A stretch of 64,000 nucleotides of DNA from NCBI GenBank assembly GCA_001939145.1, contig LSRX01000259.1:524270-588269 (forward strand), read 5' to 3'. The position numbers and the translations under genes were made by a program. Positions 42,799 through 53,507 of the stretch are shown here, one piece after another. Each line of letters begins with the position of its first letter. Position 1 is the first letter of the stretch. The stretch comes from Symbiodinium microadriaticum (taxonomy: Eukaryota > Sar > Dinophyceae > Suessiales > Symbiodiniaceae). The notes under the pieces were generated by a model that saw nothing but the letters and a program-made list of their open reading frames with translations, was not told the DNA's origin and made no database searches.

Positions 42799-42993
42799 TT
42801 ACCAACACACGATCGAGCTCAGCTTGATGAGGGCTTGAACCTGAACTTCTGGCAAACAATCTTCTGTGCTGTCCATGGCAACCCATTGTCTGATGTGCAC
42901 ATAGTAGAAGATGCAGCTGGAATCTTCCGCCTTGAAGTAGCAGAACTGCTGCAAGCTGAAGTTCTTAAGGGCTCCAAGGTTCCGATCGTGAGC
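42799..42993 (-). CDS. terminal exon, aromatic-rich
   Basis: After ggcttgtttcctgctagtgcag the minus strand is open for 64 codons: AHDRNLGALKNFSLQQFCYF, then IFYYVHIRQWVAMDSTED, to TAA. The opposite strand has an equally protein-like frame (42751-43002; AGIFRLEVAELLQAEVLKG) but no comparable splice site. Strand assignment is probable, not certain. Confidence 0.42.
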   Translation of the reverse strand, partial: AHDRNLGALKNFSLQQFCYFKAEDSSCIFYYVHIRQWVAMDSTEDCLPEVQVQALIKLSSIVCW

Positions 42994-43066
42994 CTGCACT
43001 AGCAGGAAACAAGCCTTTGCGAGCGGACCGGCGGACCGGAGTTGCTTGCGATTTGTGCAAGATACG

Positions 43067-43162
43067 GTTGATGAGATAAATCCTGCATGACCCATAATAA
43101 GGAACATGCCATACTTCCCATGGTTTAGGGTCCTTAAGTAATGCAGGATTTATATCATCAAC
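43067..43162. mobile_element. MITE-like element, family 4
   Basis: gttgatgagataaatcctgc at 43067 and gcaggatttatatcatcaac ending at 43162 pair over 22 bp with one mismatch; the inner cataataaggaac block matches 14866-14910. Confidence 0.78.
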
Positions 43163-43173
43163 AGTAGGAAAAC

Positions 43174-43262
43174 TCAGTAAGGCAGATCAAGAAGCCTCAT
43201 CTGGGATTGACAGAACCCAAAAAATGCTGATGTTTTGGTATCCTCAGCCATTGTCCTTCTGG
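43174..43262 (-). CDS. candidate terminal exon
   Basis: After cttccgtgctggaaattcgacag the minus strand reads RRTMAEDTKTSAFFGFCQSQ then MRLLDLPY, TGA, 12 bp before a family-4 MITE. No family recognised. Confidence 0.42.
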
Positions 43263-43665
43263 CTGTCGAATTTCCAGCACGGAAGCATCACCTCAAACGG
43301 AACGAGCTACAGTCTTGCAGAACTGAAGATCATACCATTGGTGCTTCGCGGCTTTTCAACGCAGCTTTCACGACTCTCATCTCGGCTAGACTCCAGACAA
43401 TTTCCTAGGGAAAACCCCAAACCCTAACCGCCCGAACCCTGAAAACCCAAAGCCACGGTAGCTAAGGCCCGAAGCCCGGAATCGGGAATCAGGTCTCTGC
43501 TTGAAGGATCAGGAGACTCAGTAGGTAGGTAGGGTTTAGAGTTTTTGGGTTTTAGCTATATCTAACGAAACCCTAAACCGTATTGCCCTGGCTAAGGTCC
43601 TTGAGCCTCATCATCCCCAGAGGTGTCTTTCTTTCAGGTTACTCAGTCGAAGCCCAAGCCCAAAC

Positions 43666-43767
43666 CTTGGGATGGCAACCTATCTGCTCTGATTTTGCTA
43701 AGCATTTCGACCCCTGGGTCGCAGTACGGCACTCGACCACCTGCCCAGCAAAGAACTAAGCCGTCTG
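43666..43767 (-). CDS. two small candidate exons
   Basis: Exons 43741-43767 (DGLVLCWA after gagttgttgctctttcag) and 43666-43697 (KSEQIGCHPK) join in phase over a 43-nt intron. The plus strand has a 60-codon open frame after gtgtctttctttcag at 43637, which is an equally good explanation. Confidence 0.28.
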
Positions 43768-44586
43768 CTGAAAGAGCAACAACTCACAACCAATCATCTC
43801 GAGGTCTATGTACGTGAAACTCACTTCTTCTCTGAAACTTCCGCATAAGAAAAAAAATATATATATATAACCGTAACCGCAACGCAGCGCTCAGGGCTAC
43901 CTGATGCAACTCAAGCTACGCCATCTCGCACGAGGACATCGGGCCGGTAAGTGCAGTTCATGACTTCCTGGGCTTTAGGATTAGGGCTTCGGGTAGAGCA
44001 TGTGGGAGGCAGTTGAGGGTTCGGAGCTTGATAGGTTTTCGGAGTTCACTTGTAAAGGTGCCGAAAGGCTCGAAAGGTCCAAGATGCTCTGTCACGTCCA
44101 TGCTGGAAATTTACATGATTTCCTGCCTAAACCCTGAACCGATGATTCGTACATGTGGGTATTTCTCGAAATTGCAATCTCTTTTGGGGGGCGACTGGTA
44201 CGGACACTAGCTTGCAGAACCACCCAAGTGCATCCCGACCACCCCAGATACTCCGATGTACGCTAAACCGTAAACCCAAAACCCCTAAACCCTGCGCCTA
44301 GGTTTGCATAAAGCCCCTGAGAAGCAGCTCTATGAGGCTGAAGCATAGTCAGTGGACCCATAAGCCCCAAACTCTGAACCTCGGGGGACAATAGCTTGCA
44401 GAACCGCCCAAGTGCATCCCGACTACCCCAGCAACTCCGATGTACCGGACCTGTAGTCAATCTGCGCCCTTAAACCCCTGAACCCTGCGCCAGGGATTGC
44501 ATGCCCTTGAGAGGAGGACCAGCCAGAGCCTGCATCCTAAGTGTTCAATGGTATATGCCCAGCCGAATTCTTGCTATAGTCCAAAC

Positions 44587-44623
44587 CCGTGCTGGCAACC
44601 GCACCAAGCTCATGCACCTTAAA
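44587..44623 (-). CDS. candidate short exon
   Basis: Acceptor gactgaattttttgggacgcacag and donor CACGG|GTTTGG enclose FKVHELGAVAST. Short, but both sites are good. A following exon near 44538-44553 (CRLWL) would join in phase. Confidence 0.38.
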
Positions 44624-47600
44624 CTGTGCGTCCCAAAAAATTCAGTCTTAAACTGGAACCATCAAGATGAAAGCTCTGCAGCCCTCAAAATGACAACCAG
44701 AAGCCTTATTGCTTACCGGGGCATGGAGCGGATGACAGGCCGGCACCGAAAGTAGTCCTGGTAGGACTCTCATCGGCTGGAGGTTCAGGGCTTCAGGAGG
44801 GGACGGGGTGCCTGGCACCTTACAATCCGGTACCTTGGGGGAGTGATTTCAATCTAAAACGATAGTTCGAGATTGTTCTTCAGGCCTCTACTTCATTCTT
44901 CTCTCCTTCAAGAACCAGGCCCCCAGGAAGCTATCGTTCATGCAGAGAGAAAAAAACGCAACAAACTCAAAAGGCTTCAAGTTCGGCCATTGGCTAGGTA
45001 CGCTAGTCTGGTAGCGGTTCACTCATGCTGGGCTGAAGGCTTTACCGGCCTGGAAGCTGAGTGTCCTCAGGCCAAGTCTGCGTAAGATCTATCCCTAAAC
45101 TTAACCCCGAAACCCTAAACCGACATAGGTCTAATTCAAGATTCAAGGTTTGAGGAGCCAGGGGCTTCCAGTCCAATCCCGTCAAACAATTCAAGTCTAT
45201 GAGAAAAAGTAGACAAGCCTCCGAATATAGGGGCCTTCATAATCCGTGAAAAAACTATGTTGCATATCATATAAAATAACTATACGGGACGGTACGGGAA
45301 TACTATCACTAGCAACTGTTCAGACCCCTATACTCTATTGCGTACCCTATACCGCTGAATCCTAAACCGAGTCCACAGCCCGTCCTCGGCGGAATGTTGT
45401 GTTTCGAGACGTCCTGGACCTGCCAAGCACGCAGGACGCGTCGAGGATGCGAACCGAAACGACGGCATATACTACACTGAATGTTAAGAGTGTAGTAGCC
45501 CTAACTCGTTGATCAATATTTCTGTTTTACCGTACCTTGGTCACAACTCCGAACCCAGAACCTATGCACATCCGGACAAGGATCGCAAAACATACTAAAC
45601 AAGTTCGGTGTTCTCTAGATCTGGCTCCCGTTTAAGATCACTAGGCTCACGTGGCAATCTGCAAAGGTGTTGACTGGGGTTCGGGGTTTAGGCTTCGTCA
45701 ACGCAGTATCCCTAGTTAGGTATGCTCGTGAGAACTTCGCATGACTACATGCCGAAGGCTGGGAGTTCTTGGCCGGCTGGTGGCAAAACTACTCGGCAAA
45801 GGACATCAATTACGTTCGCACCGACAAGTGAAGGTATGTAGTTGTTTCCAGGAGCATCTACAGACTCCCTGTGTCACATCTGCTCGTTGCAGGGCTTCTA
45901 GGCCTTACCAGCTTACAAGGTTTGTGCATTACGAGGTAGGATTAGGGACCGTCGGGAAAGCTTTGAGCGGGAATTCTTCAGCGTCTGTCAAAGGATGTCA
46001 GGCAGAAGCTCGAACCACAAAGTGCCAGCAACACTGAAGGGCGTAAGCTGGCATTGCAAACATAAGTCCAAATGCTGCCCTGACCATGAACCCTAACCCG
46101 CCTCCGGTGACACAATGAGCATGTCAAGCATGTCCGCCGCTGCACTCGGGGAAATGTACAACACAGCGGCCATGCTATCCTGGATGTTGAGATGTTCTGG
46201 GCTAGGACAAGGATGGGGAACTGAAAGCATGCAAGTCAAAGGTGTGATTGAGGTTTCAAACAGGAGCTCCGGGATTCGGCATGCTTCGACGTGGAACACA
46301 CACACAGACACACGCTATCTTGACATCGCCATCTCTATCACTACGCCGGAACGCATTCCAGAAATTGTCAACCAAACGCACGCCTATCCCACACGGCAAA
46401 TGGCATTCTGTGCACCGCTACCGAGCTTTACAGCACAGACAAGCAGCCTGCGAAGATGCAGCCGCTTCAATGTGCTACAAGGTTTACTTTCCTAGAAAGC
46501 TCTGAGACCAGGTACAATGGATCCTCAGGTTCGATGCTTCATTGGGAAACGAGAAGCAGGTCAAGGGGTTTGGGGCCTGGGGATTTAGGGGCTCAGGGTT
46601 TTATAAGGATGACGTATCAAAAAGACATGAACCTCCAGAATCCAAAAACCGCCATGTGCAGAGTGGAATCATGAGGTCGACCTCTCATGCAGTGGCCCCG
46701 CCCTTCTTTCAAGGACCATGCAGAACAAAAGGGCCCTCATATTCATCCTGTCTAACTGGCCATGTCTTTCTATTCGCGAGTTACAGTACGGTCTCTACAT
46801 CACGTAACGTGAGAACGGACTAACAGTCGGCTCTATGCAGTGCTGAAGGATATAGCCTTAATGAGGGAGCTACAAACCCGATTCAAACCTAATTCAATTT
46901 CTAGATCCGCAGTTACTGCGATCCCCTGAATCCCTTGGTGTACACCTTAAGAACCCTAAAACCCAGAAGCCCTAAGCTCGTAACCCCCACACCCTGCATG
47001 CCCGAAGCCCAAAAAAGCCTAAAGCCTTGAACCCTGCACCCTCTAGACATCCTCAGCCCAGCCCCCCAACATCCGCCACAAGTTCAGGCAGGCTAAGGCA
47101 GGGACCGTCCGCCCCGGCTGCTGGGCATCCAGGCCTCAGGCGACGACAGACATGTCAGAAAACGATGTGTGTCTCGACTCTCGCTCGCACTCGCACCATG
47201 TTGGCAAGGCCTTACTTGGGCTGAGGGATTTACGATTTGAGGGCTCAAGGCTATGAGAGTTCCACACTTTCGGGAGGTTGGGCTCCTAGGTCCAACGGCC
47301 TTGCGGCTTCAATGCTGTAGGGTGTCGGGCACATCCCCTCCCATTCCGCACCTGAACAGCCCTGCGCCAAGCCCCAACGCCAAGTTGAAAGCCTCAACCC
47401 AAAAGCCACTGAAATGCCCAAGAAAATCCTGCCCACTAGCATCCTACGCCCAACAACAGCCTCAACCCTAAACCCTAAAGCCGTAAATAACCAGTGCCGG
47501 GCTGCGAAAGGAGTTCAGCAGCTCCGGCTGTTTCAATGATCTCCGGACCAACTCTGTTACTACCTGGCCATGGGGGTTTAGGGCTTAGGGTTTCGGGGGA

Positions 47601-48121
47601 GCATGAGGTCGAAACCCGAAGCCCTAAACATCCCTAAACCCTACACAGTGTGGCCATGGGCCAATGAAACCTGCAGCTAGGTTTTGATCTGGGGAGGTGG
47701 ATCAGGCTCAGGATTTAGGGCTCCAAAAAACTGTTAAAAGGATTTTGGTCAGGGGTGCTATCAGGCTTTATTCGGATTTCCAGAAGGAGTGCAAGTTTCC
47801 GGGAGAGCCCTATACCGTGTAAGTAAGGAGTCCTCAATGTAGACATAATAATAAGATGTAGAGTTGCCTAAGGGCCCCTGCAGCAGTACAGGCACAACTC
47901 GGAATTTTGAGGCTTAGGGTTAAGGGGTTTTGGGCTCAAGCGTTCAGCTTTTCTTCGGTGGAGCAGCTTACATGATAGTAGAAGCCGGGAAGTTAGAACA
48001 GTATTGTCCTCATGCCCTTAAAGTAAACTATGTCTCAGGGATCATAGCTCGAATCCTCCCAAGCCCATGTTCCAACCTTCTCGGGTTCACTGTAGGTCAT
48101 AAGGTTTAGGGCTCAGGGGGT
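44624..48121. other. unresolved region, exon-like pieces on both strands
   Basis: Plus-strand candidates: 44906-45000 (NQAPRKLSFMQREKN, acceptor cattcttctctccttcaag, donor GTACGC) and an ATG-started piece at 45741-45833 (MTTCRRLGVLGRLVAKLLG) ending at donor GTATGT. Minus-strand candidates: about 47050-47120 (LSLPELVADVGGLG). None chain well. 46900-47020 and 47460-47640 are CCCTAAA-rich. 47976-48090 is a diverged copy of the repeat at 8769-8880. Confidence 0.4.
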
Positions 48122-48286
48122 TTAGGGTTCCGAACGAGTTCCCGTGACAATGTCTAAGCCTTGACTGTTGCGCAAGCCGTGGGACCTGAAGCCAACAACA
48201 TCTCCGACCTCCCCTAAACGCACGTAAACCCATGCGGAACGGAAGTGGTGGGAACAGTCGCCTCCTCCGCAGCCTCCGTGTTCAGG
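48122..48286 (-). CDS. terminal exon, unknown protein
   Basis: Acceptor gcctcaggcttcctactgag. Reads GGCGGGDCSHHFRSAWVYV, then RLGEVGDVVGFRSHGLRN and SQGLDIVTG, ending CCC TAA in a telomere-like unit. Open upstream in the same frame to 48328. The VYVRLGEVGDVVGF stretch looks like alternating beta strands. Family not recognised. Confidence 0.48.
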   Translation of the reverse strand, partial: PEHGGCGGGDCSHHFRSAWVYVRLGEVGDVVGFRSHGLRNSQGLDIVTGTRSEP

Positions 48287-48336
48287 CTCAGTAGGAAGCC
48301 TGAGGCAGCCGGGAAGCTCCTTATCCACTCTAACCC

Positions 48337-48446
48337 TAATGTAGGAACCTGATGAAGAAACCCCGCCCCTCTCACCCCAAACTGGTAGGATCCATATAAA
48401 GAACCCTATTAAAGACCCAGGGTTTCTTAATCAGGTTCCTACATTA
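48337..48446. mobile_element. MITE-like element, family 3
   Basis: 27-bp terminal inverted repeats with one mismatch: taatgtaggaacctgatgaa at 48337 and ttaatcaggttcctacatta ending at 48446. Total 110 bp; the ends begin and finish with TAAT/ATTA. A weak half-match (gtaatgtaggggcctga) lies near 19408. Confidence 0.85.
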
Positions 48447-48507
48447 CAAGAAATCAACCCTGTTGGGAACCCAGACTCTTGATGTCAGCTGCCACAAAAC
48501 CTGTATT

Positions 48508-49373
48508 CTAAATCACAGTCAGAAACCGTGAAAGCTTGCATCGCAGGGGAAATGACGTCCAGGAACCGAGACCGCACAGGTGCATATTCAGTAGCTCAGC
48601 GGCGACCCGCTGCCAAAATGTGACAAGGCGCAGATGTCGGAAAAGAAGCGGGGTTCCCCACCAGACTGGTTGTTCAAGCAAGGGGCCTGCGGCTGATGTA
48701 GGCTTACGATTTCTTCGCGTGGTTCAGGGTTTACCCCTTCATATCTTTTGTCTCTCTAACTACTTCCAGCCGTCTTGTTTGACCTAGCAAGCGTTTCAGC
48801 TCAGCTCACCTCCTGGTTTCGCAACAAAGCTGAGAAACATGTTACATAACCAACATGACGACGAAGAAGTGCCATTCCATACCCCGCTCTCGAACTCGCC
48901 CGGTGGCTGAAGCAAGGCCCCCCCCCACCGGCCACTGCACGACAAGAGCATGCTTCTTGCAAAGCGCCGCTGTCCAGCACATCAAAACTGCTATACAACA
49001 AGTCTTTAAATGTGTGGCCTAAGGGTCCAAAACAGCTCAAAGACACATCTCTTTGAGCCACCAAAGCCTCAACAAAATATGAGCCCTTCCGAAACCGACA
49101 CGACAGCCGAGATGCCAGGATGTGCATCACATGCTTCGGGAAGCCTGGGTCGCTCAGGGTTTCGGGCTTGGGGTGCCGAAGCGGGATGCAACAGCAAACC
49201 CTTGTTGCTGAAACAGAGCTCTTGACTTTCTGGGATTCATGTAAGCCTTGGGCTTTCTACCTGCAGGCACTGGCCTGCTGCATTCAGCGTCAGAGCGGCC
49301 CACGATACGAGAAGATGAACAAAGAAACAAGCTTTCAGCTTGAGTCTCAGGGACATCTCTACGGGATGGTGGC
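48508..49373 (-). CDS. gene 3' part, long exon with clean donor
   Basis: Exon 48810-49067 is open for 86 codons between gctcatattttgttgag and donor AACCAGGAG|GTGAGC. It reads ALVAQRDVSLSCFGPLGHTF, DLLYSSFDVLDSGALQE, RHVGYVTCFSALLRNQE. Exon 48508-48609 follows in phase 0 after ccttgtcacattttggcag (RVAAELLNMHLCGLGSWTS...) and ends TAG. Upstream, exon 49261-49373 (LKLKACFFVHLLVSWAALTL, acceptor gagtccttcctggtttccag, donor CTGCAG|GTAGAA) has a hydrophobic segment and may be the same gene, with one small exon between (QQGFA, about 49209). Family unknown; well supported. Confidence 0.62.
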
Positions 49374-49669
49374 CTGGAAACCAGGAAGGACTCAAATGAC
49401 TAGCGAATGCTTTTGGGTTTAGGGTGGCAGTGAGCAATGCACCTCAATGATTTAGTTTATATAAGCATGGCAGAGTCCCCTTGTAACGCTGCACGCAACA
49501 AGGCTTTGTTCATGTCCTGCTAGACACCAACCACACATCGCGCACATACCCAAATCTGGCACCAGCCGCAAAACGGAATCACTTAACATAACAGCCTGAG
49601 CTGTTTAGAATAGAGGTTTGGGTCGCAGTGTAGTATATGATGAACAGGTACCCTTGGCCCTTGCATGAT

Positions 49670-49833
49670 TCATTCAGACGGTTTTGGGCCTGTTCTGTCT
49701 TGCGCCGGGCATTGAAGCCTTCGTTTGGGTATCCCTTCGTATGCTTGAGAGAAGATTCCTGCAAGTTGGGGAACAGCTCCTTTAGAAATACGCACAGACA
49801 CCACGGCTTGCAACTGTCCTACCGACTCCCGAC
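49670..49833 (-). CDS. terminal exon, unknown protein
   Basis: After agtattacttttttttgtaacaaag the frame is open for 53 codons: RESVGQLQAVVSVRISKGAV, then PQLAGIFSQAYEGIPKRR, to TGA. The residue pattern is protein-like and the acceptor is strong. No family recognised. Confidence 0.53.
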
Positions 49834-50927
49834 CTTTGTTACAAAAAAAAGTAATACTCAAAGCCCAGTCCTTTATCGAATCCATACACATCCAAGCCCA
49901 TTCATGCCATCAAATCCCTGAAACCTTAACCCTAAACCGGTTCATGCCGCTAGACCTACTGCAACCTGAACCAGCCAAGCCATCAAACACTATGCCGAAG
50001 CCTTTCCCAAAGGCACTCAACACGTAGGTTGTACCTAGCACTGTGCATACAACTTCCTTCTTCATTGTGTCCCCTGATCTGTCAACGAAAGTAAAAGTAG
50101 CCTAAACCCTAGGCCCTAAACTTTATAAAGTAGGTATCACCCAGCCATCTACAAGACAACATGAGCGGAGGGTCGACTCTGGTCGGTGGCGGCCAGCTCA
50201 AGGGGGACCCTGGGATGACTGCGCATGGGGTCTCAGGTCTGTTTCATGGATACATACATAATTAAATCTATATGTATATATATATATATATACATAAATA
50301 AATAAATATATATATATATATATACATATGCAAACATACCAGGTTTGGTGGTTCAGGAATTCTTGTGTTCAAGGTCGTTTTGTGGTTCAAGTGCCACTTC
50401 AAAAACGCAACCTTCAGAACTCTTCTAACACTATGAGGAATTCGGAGTTCAAGGTGCTCTTAGGGATGTGGAGCGCTTATTGAGAGGCGGTTTTCCCGGA
50501 CCTACAACGATGTGTGCGAACAGAAAATGAGAGGATACACGATGTGACTTTCACGATGCCACTAATGGAATTCTCTGTGCAAACCGTTCGTCCTCATGTC
50601 CAGAAAGGCAATACCTAAATTTCAATTCGACCTCTGGAAAGGTCGCTTTAGCCATGCTAGGGAAGCCTCCGGACTAGTACCGTGAGCCCCTCAAGAGCGA
50701 TGTATGTATAAATACTCAATGCTGATGACATTTCAGATACGGTTGTGAACTGACAGAGAACACATGTCTTCGTGAGTCTCAACAGACAATACATACCATA
50801 AACCCTGAACTGAACATCACCCTCAACCCTACACATCCTAGGCCCGTAAACCCTAAACTAAACCCCTCCACCCCAAGACTCCCAGACCTCAACCACGCCT
50901 CAAGTTTCCAATCCCTAATCCCTTTAC
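49834..50927. other. spacer with AT microsatellite
   Basis: 50268-50325 is AT/ATAA-rich. The remainder has telomere-like fragments; no exon that I trust. Confidence 0.6.
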
Positions 50928-51292
50928 CGACTCCACAGCAGAATCTCGAGGCTGGGTTTTGTGAAGCTTCAGGCTTTGGGGGGGTCTGAGGGTAACATAA
51001 AACTATACAGAGGGTCTGCAAGGGCTGCAATACTATAACCACTTGTTGAAATCTTGTTTCAAAGGTCTGTATGAGGGGCGCCTGCAGCTGCATGACCCAG
51101 CAGTAGCTGCGCTTCATGTGGGATACTGTGTTTGGGGGTAGCGGTGCTTGTGCAAGCAGCAATCGTGGGGCAACCTGAATGTACACGAAGCCGTCACGTA
51201 AACATGAAGCTCCTTAACTGAACGAGGAATCAGAACACTTGCGAGAAAGCAGCTTCCCACGCATCAAGGGGTCGGGATGCGTCATTGGTATC
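50928..51292 (-). CDS. three-exon gene segment with very short introns
   Basis: Exons 51239-51292 (DTNDASRPLDAWEAAFSQ), 51040-51174 (VAPRLLLAQAPLPPNTVSHM..., YCWVMQLQAPLIQTFETRFQ) and 50928-50985 (TPPKPEASQNPASRFCCGV). Both junctions are phase 0, with introns of 64 and 54 nt and acceptors cgcgtctgcag, ggcttcgtgtacattcag and agttttatgttaccctcag; the last donor is GTCG|GTAAAG. The middle exon gives 45 clean codons. No known family recognised. Confidence 0.6.
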
Positions 51293-51524
51293 CTGCAGAC
51301 GCGTGGGGACTTTGGGCTTATTAGGGTTTATAGGGTTTAGGGTTTCGTCACTCGCTCTCGGTGTAGGGTTTATAGGGTGCTTCATTGATCCTATTGGGCT
51401 CCAACCGAAACCGCTGAGAACCCTGAAGCTGGACCCGATCGCCGGCATCCCAACCCAAAAACCTACCAGCAATCGTGTGGCGCCGGAGGCGGTGGTCGCA
51501 TGACCCTAAACCCTATAAACACCA

Positions 51525-52046
51525 CTAAACCATAAACCCTAAACTTAAACCACTAAACCCTAAAGGTAACGCGTGCCTTAATGACAATGGGGTGTTGGCA
51601 TGGTCCATGGGTACGTAAGAATTGCAAAATCGCTGTAAATGTGGGTGTGCATGCATTGTTTGACGAAAACGTTTGTCTTGCATGCTGCAAGTATCGTATT
51701 TTTTACCAGGATTCTGTGCGTCGAAGCACGACAACGCTGACTCCAGTGGGAGGAGTGAAACCTTCCGCAATTTTCACAAGTTTCTTCGCGTTCTTGGTTA
51801 TGATGGTGATGATGATACCCCAGGTTTAGGGCTTAGGACTTATAGGATTTTTTTGCACGACCGCTTCCCCCGCCAGATGTCTCGCGAAACAAAAAACGGC
51901 GTCCCGCTGTAGGGTTTAGGGTTTAGGGTGGGGTTTAGAATCTCAAAAGTGAAATCACGTGAACTAACGATTGCCGGTTTTGCCACCACGACGGCGGCTA
52001 CGAGCGGGACTGCTACTCTGCTACCAGTCCCTACTAGGGATCTCAA
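51525..52046 (-). CDS. candidate exons, unresolved
   Basis: Minus-strand pieces: VGTGSRVAVPLVAAVVVAKP (51960-52046), GTPFFVSRDIWRGK (51860-51906, its acceptor tract made of CCCTAAACCCTACAG repeat), and SALSCFDAQNPG then DKRFRQTMHAHPHLQRFC (51600-51748, acceptor tttcactcctcccactggag). I could not chain them. Confidence 0.3.
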
Positions 52047-52177
52047 GCAGGGGTCGTAATAATAAACCAGATTCCAGTGTAGTGTAGTTGCTGTAAGGAA
52101 CCCTAAGTAACAGGATTCTTATTTTTCTATATTAGCTGCTCTATGCTGTTATTCAGGCCCTGACTTGAAGGATCAGC

Positions 52178-52284
52178 GGACTTAGTAAGTAAGTAAGGTA
52201 TATAAGCAACGTAGCCACGTAACTATAGTTGAATGTCTACTTATAACCCTAACTAATGTACTGCTAACCTTACTTACGAAGTCC
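52178..52284. mobile_element. MITE-like element, family 5
   Basis: ggacttagtaagtaagtaag and ccttacttacgaagtcc are inverted ends. A flanking cttgaaggatcag block also precedes the half copy at about 43490. Confidence 0.7.
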
Positions 52285-52388
52285 CCTCATACTCTACCAT
52301 TCGCAACCGCACACGCCACTTGCATCGCTGTCCTCGACTCCAGAGATGCGCCACGTTGGCACAAGACTTGCACCAATCGGATGACCTT
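52274..52388 (-). CDS. candidate terminal exon with CxxC
   Basis: Reads RSSDWCKSCANVAHLWSRG, then QRCKWRVRLRMVEYEGTS, TAA; the stop lies inside a family-5 MITE end, so the element may have supplied the C-terminus. The acceptor (gagaagaactcagaag) is weak. Confidence 0.37.
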
Positions 52389-52700
52389 CTTCTGAGTTCT
52401 TCTCAAGCAGCTACTTTAGATCGTTCTGCTTGAGGGGCTAGGTCAGTGGGTTCTTCATGCAAACCTGCGGCCGTTTGATCCTAAGAGGGAAGGCAGTATC
52501 TAGTAGATGTTCTAGCTACGGTGATTTGGCATAAGTTTCTTTACAAGAGCCCACATGATCACAACGAACCCTGATCCATGTGCTCGTGTCCAGTACGAAC
52601 TGCGAAATTCGCATGGAGTTGATTGTCCTATACAGTCAGTCCATTGGCTGCCTGCGGCTTGGCTTGTGCACTTCTTGTGAAAATCGCGGTGTTGGTCGTT

Positions 52701-52912
52701 CTAAGCATTGGAAAACAACAAACGTTTCAACAACAGAGTAATCGGCTGAATCTGCAACATACATCAGTCTTTGAGGACTCTAGACCTCTGAAGGTAAGTA
52801 GTTTCTGTGCAACCAGTCAGCTTCTTCCGAGGCCATCATCCCCCAAGCCTCTACACCCTTGTGCTCCATGGGGTCCGGCCATCGATAGGAACCCCGGCGG
52901 ATAAGCAGCACT
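52701..52912 (-). CDS. two-exon gene end, unknown protein
   Basis: Exon 52786-52912 (acceptor cgcaatgcacagactggcag) is open for 42 codons: VLLIRRGSYRWPDPMEHKGV then EAWGMMASEEADWLHRNYLP. Its donor is GTCTAG; exon 52701-52751 (IQPITLLLKRLLFSNA, TAG) follows in phase 0 after gactgatgtatgttgcag. The intron would be only 34 nt. The residue composition is very protein-like. I do not recognise the family. Confidence 0.6.
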
Positions 52913-53143
52913 CTGCCAGTCTGTGCATTGCGGTGTTGAATCATGGGCAACCCTTTTCACTAATCATCCTAAATCCTAGACCCTAAAATGGGTTCTGGGC
53001 TTGGGGATCTAGGGCTAGTTAGGTCGAGGGCTCCGGGGAAGAACAATATACCCATGGTTGTGGCAACAACGGCTAAGAAGCAGCATCATAGTTATGTACA
53101 TATAGATTCAAGGCGCTATGCATTCGGGCTTTGGTGCTCTAGG

Positions 53144-53199
53144 CTAAGGTTCGGGGCGATTCCCTGCCTCGTCGTCGCTTTCAATCCCTCCAACCACGC
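53144..53199 (-). CDS. candidate short terminal exon
   Basis: After tgcatgatgccctcag reads VVGGIESDDEAGNRPEP, TAG. A neighbouring exon-like piece near 53054-53075 follows a strong acceptor (tatgatgctgcttcttag). About 300 bp left of the second retroelement. Confidence 0.38.
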
Positions 53200-53255
53200 C
53201 TGAGGGCATCATGCATCTCTTGGGTTGTAGTGTAAGGGTATGAACTAATACGGGA

Positions 53256-53440
53256 ATGAGTGCGTGTCTGTGTGTAGATGCATATGCGCATGCATGCGTT
53301 GTGTGTGTGTGTGTGTGTTACATACATACAGACATACGTACGTACGTACATACATACATGCATGTCTGCATACATACATGCATACATACATATATATTTA
53401 TAGGTATTTATCTATTCGTTTATTTATTTATTCACCACTG
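53256..53440. repeat. GT, CATA and TTTA microsatellites
   Basis: (GT)n at 53300-53320, CATA/CGTA tetranucleotides 53321-53395, then TTTA. It forms the left flank of the second retroelement. Confidence 0.9.
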
Positions 53441-53507
53441 CCACCACGGTCACCAACAACAACAAGAATGGTCGTCTTCTTCTTCACCATGACATAAATC
53501 TACACAT

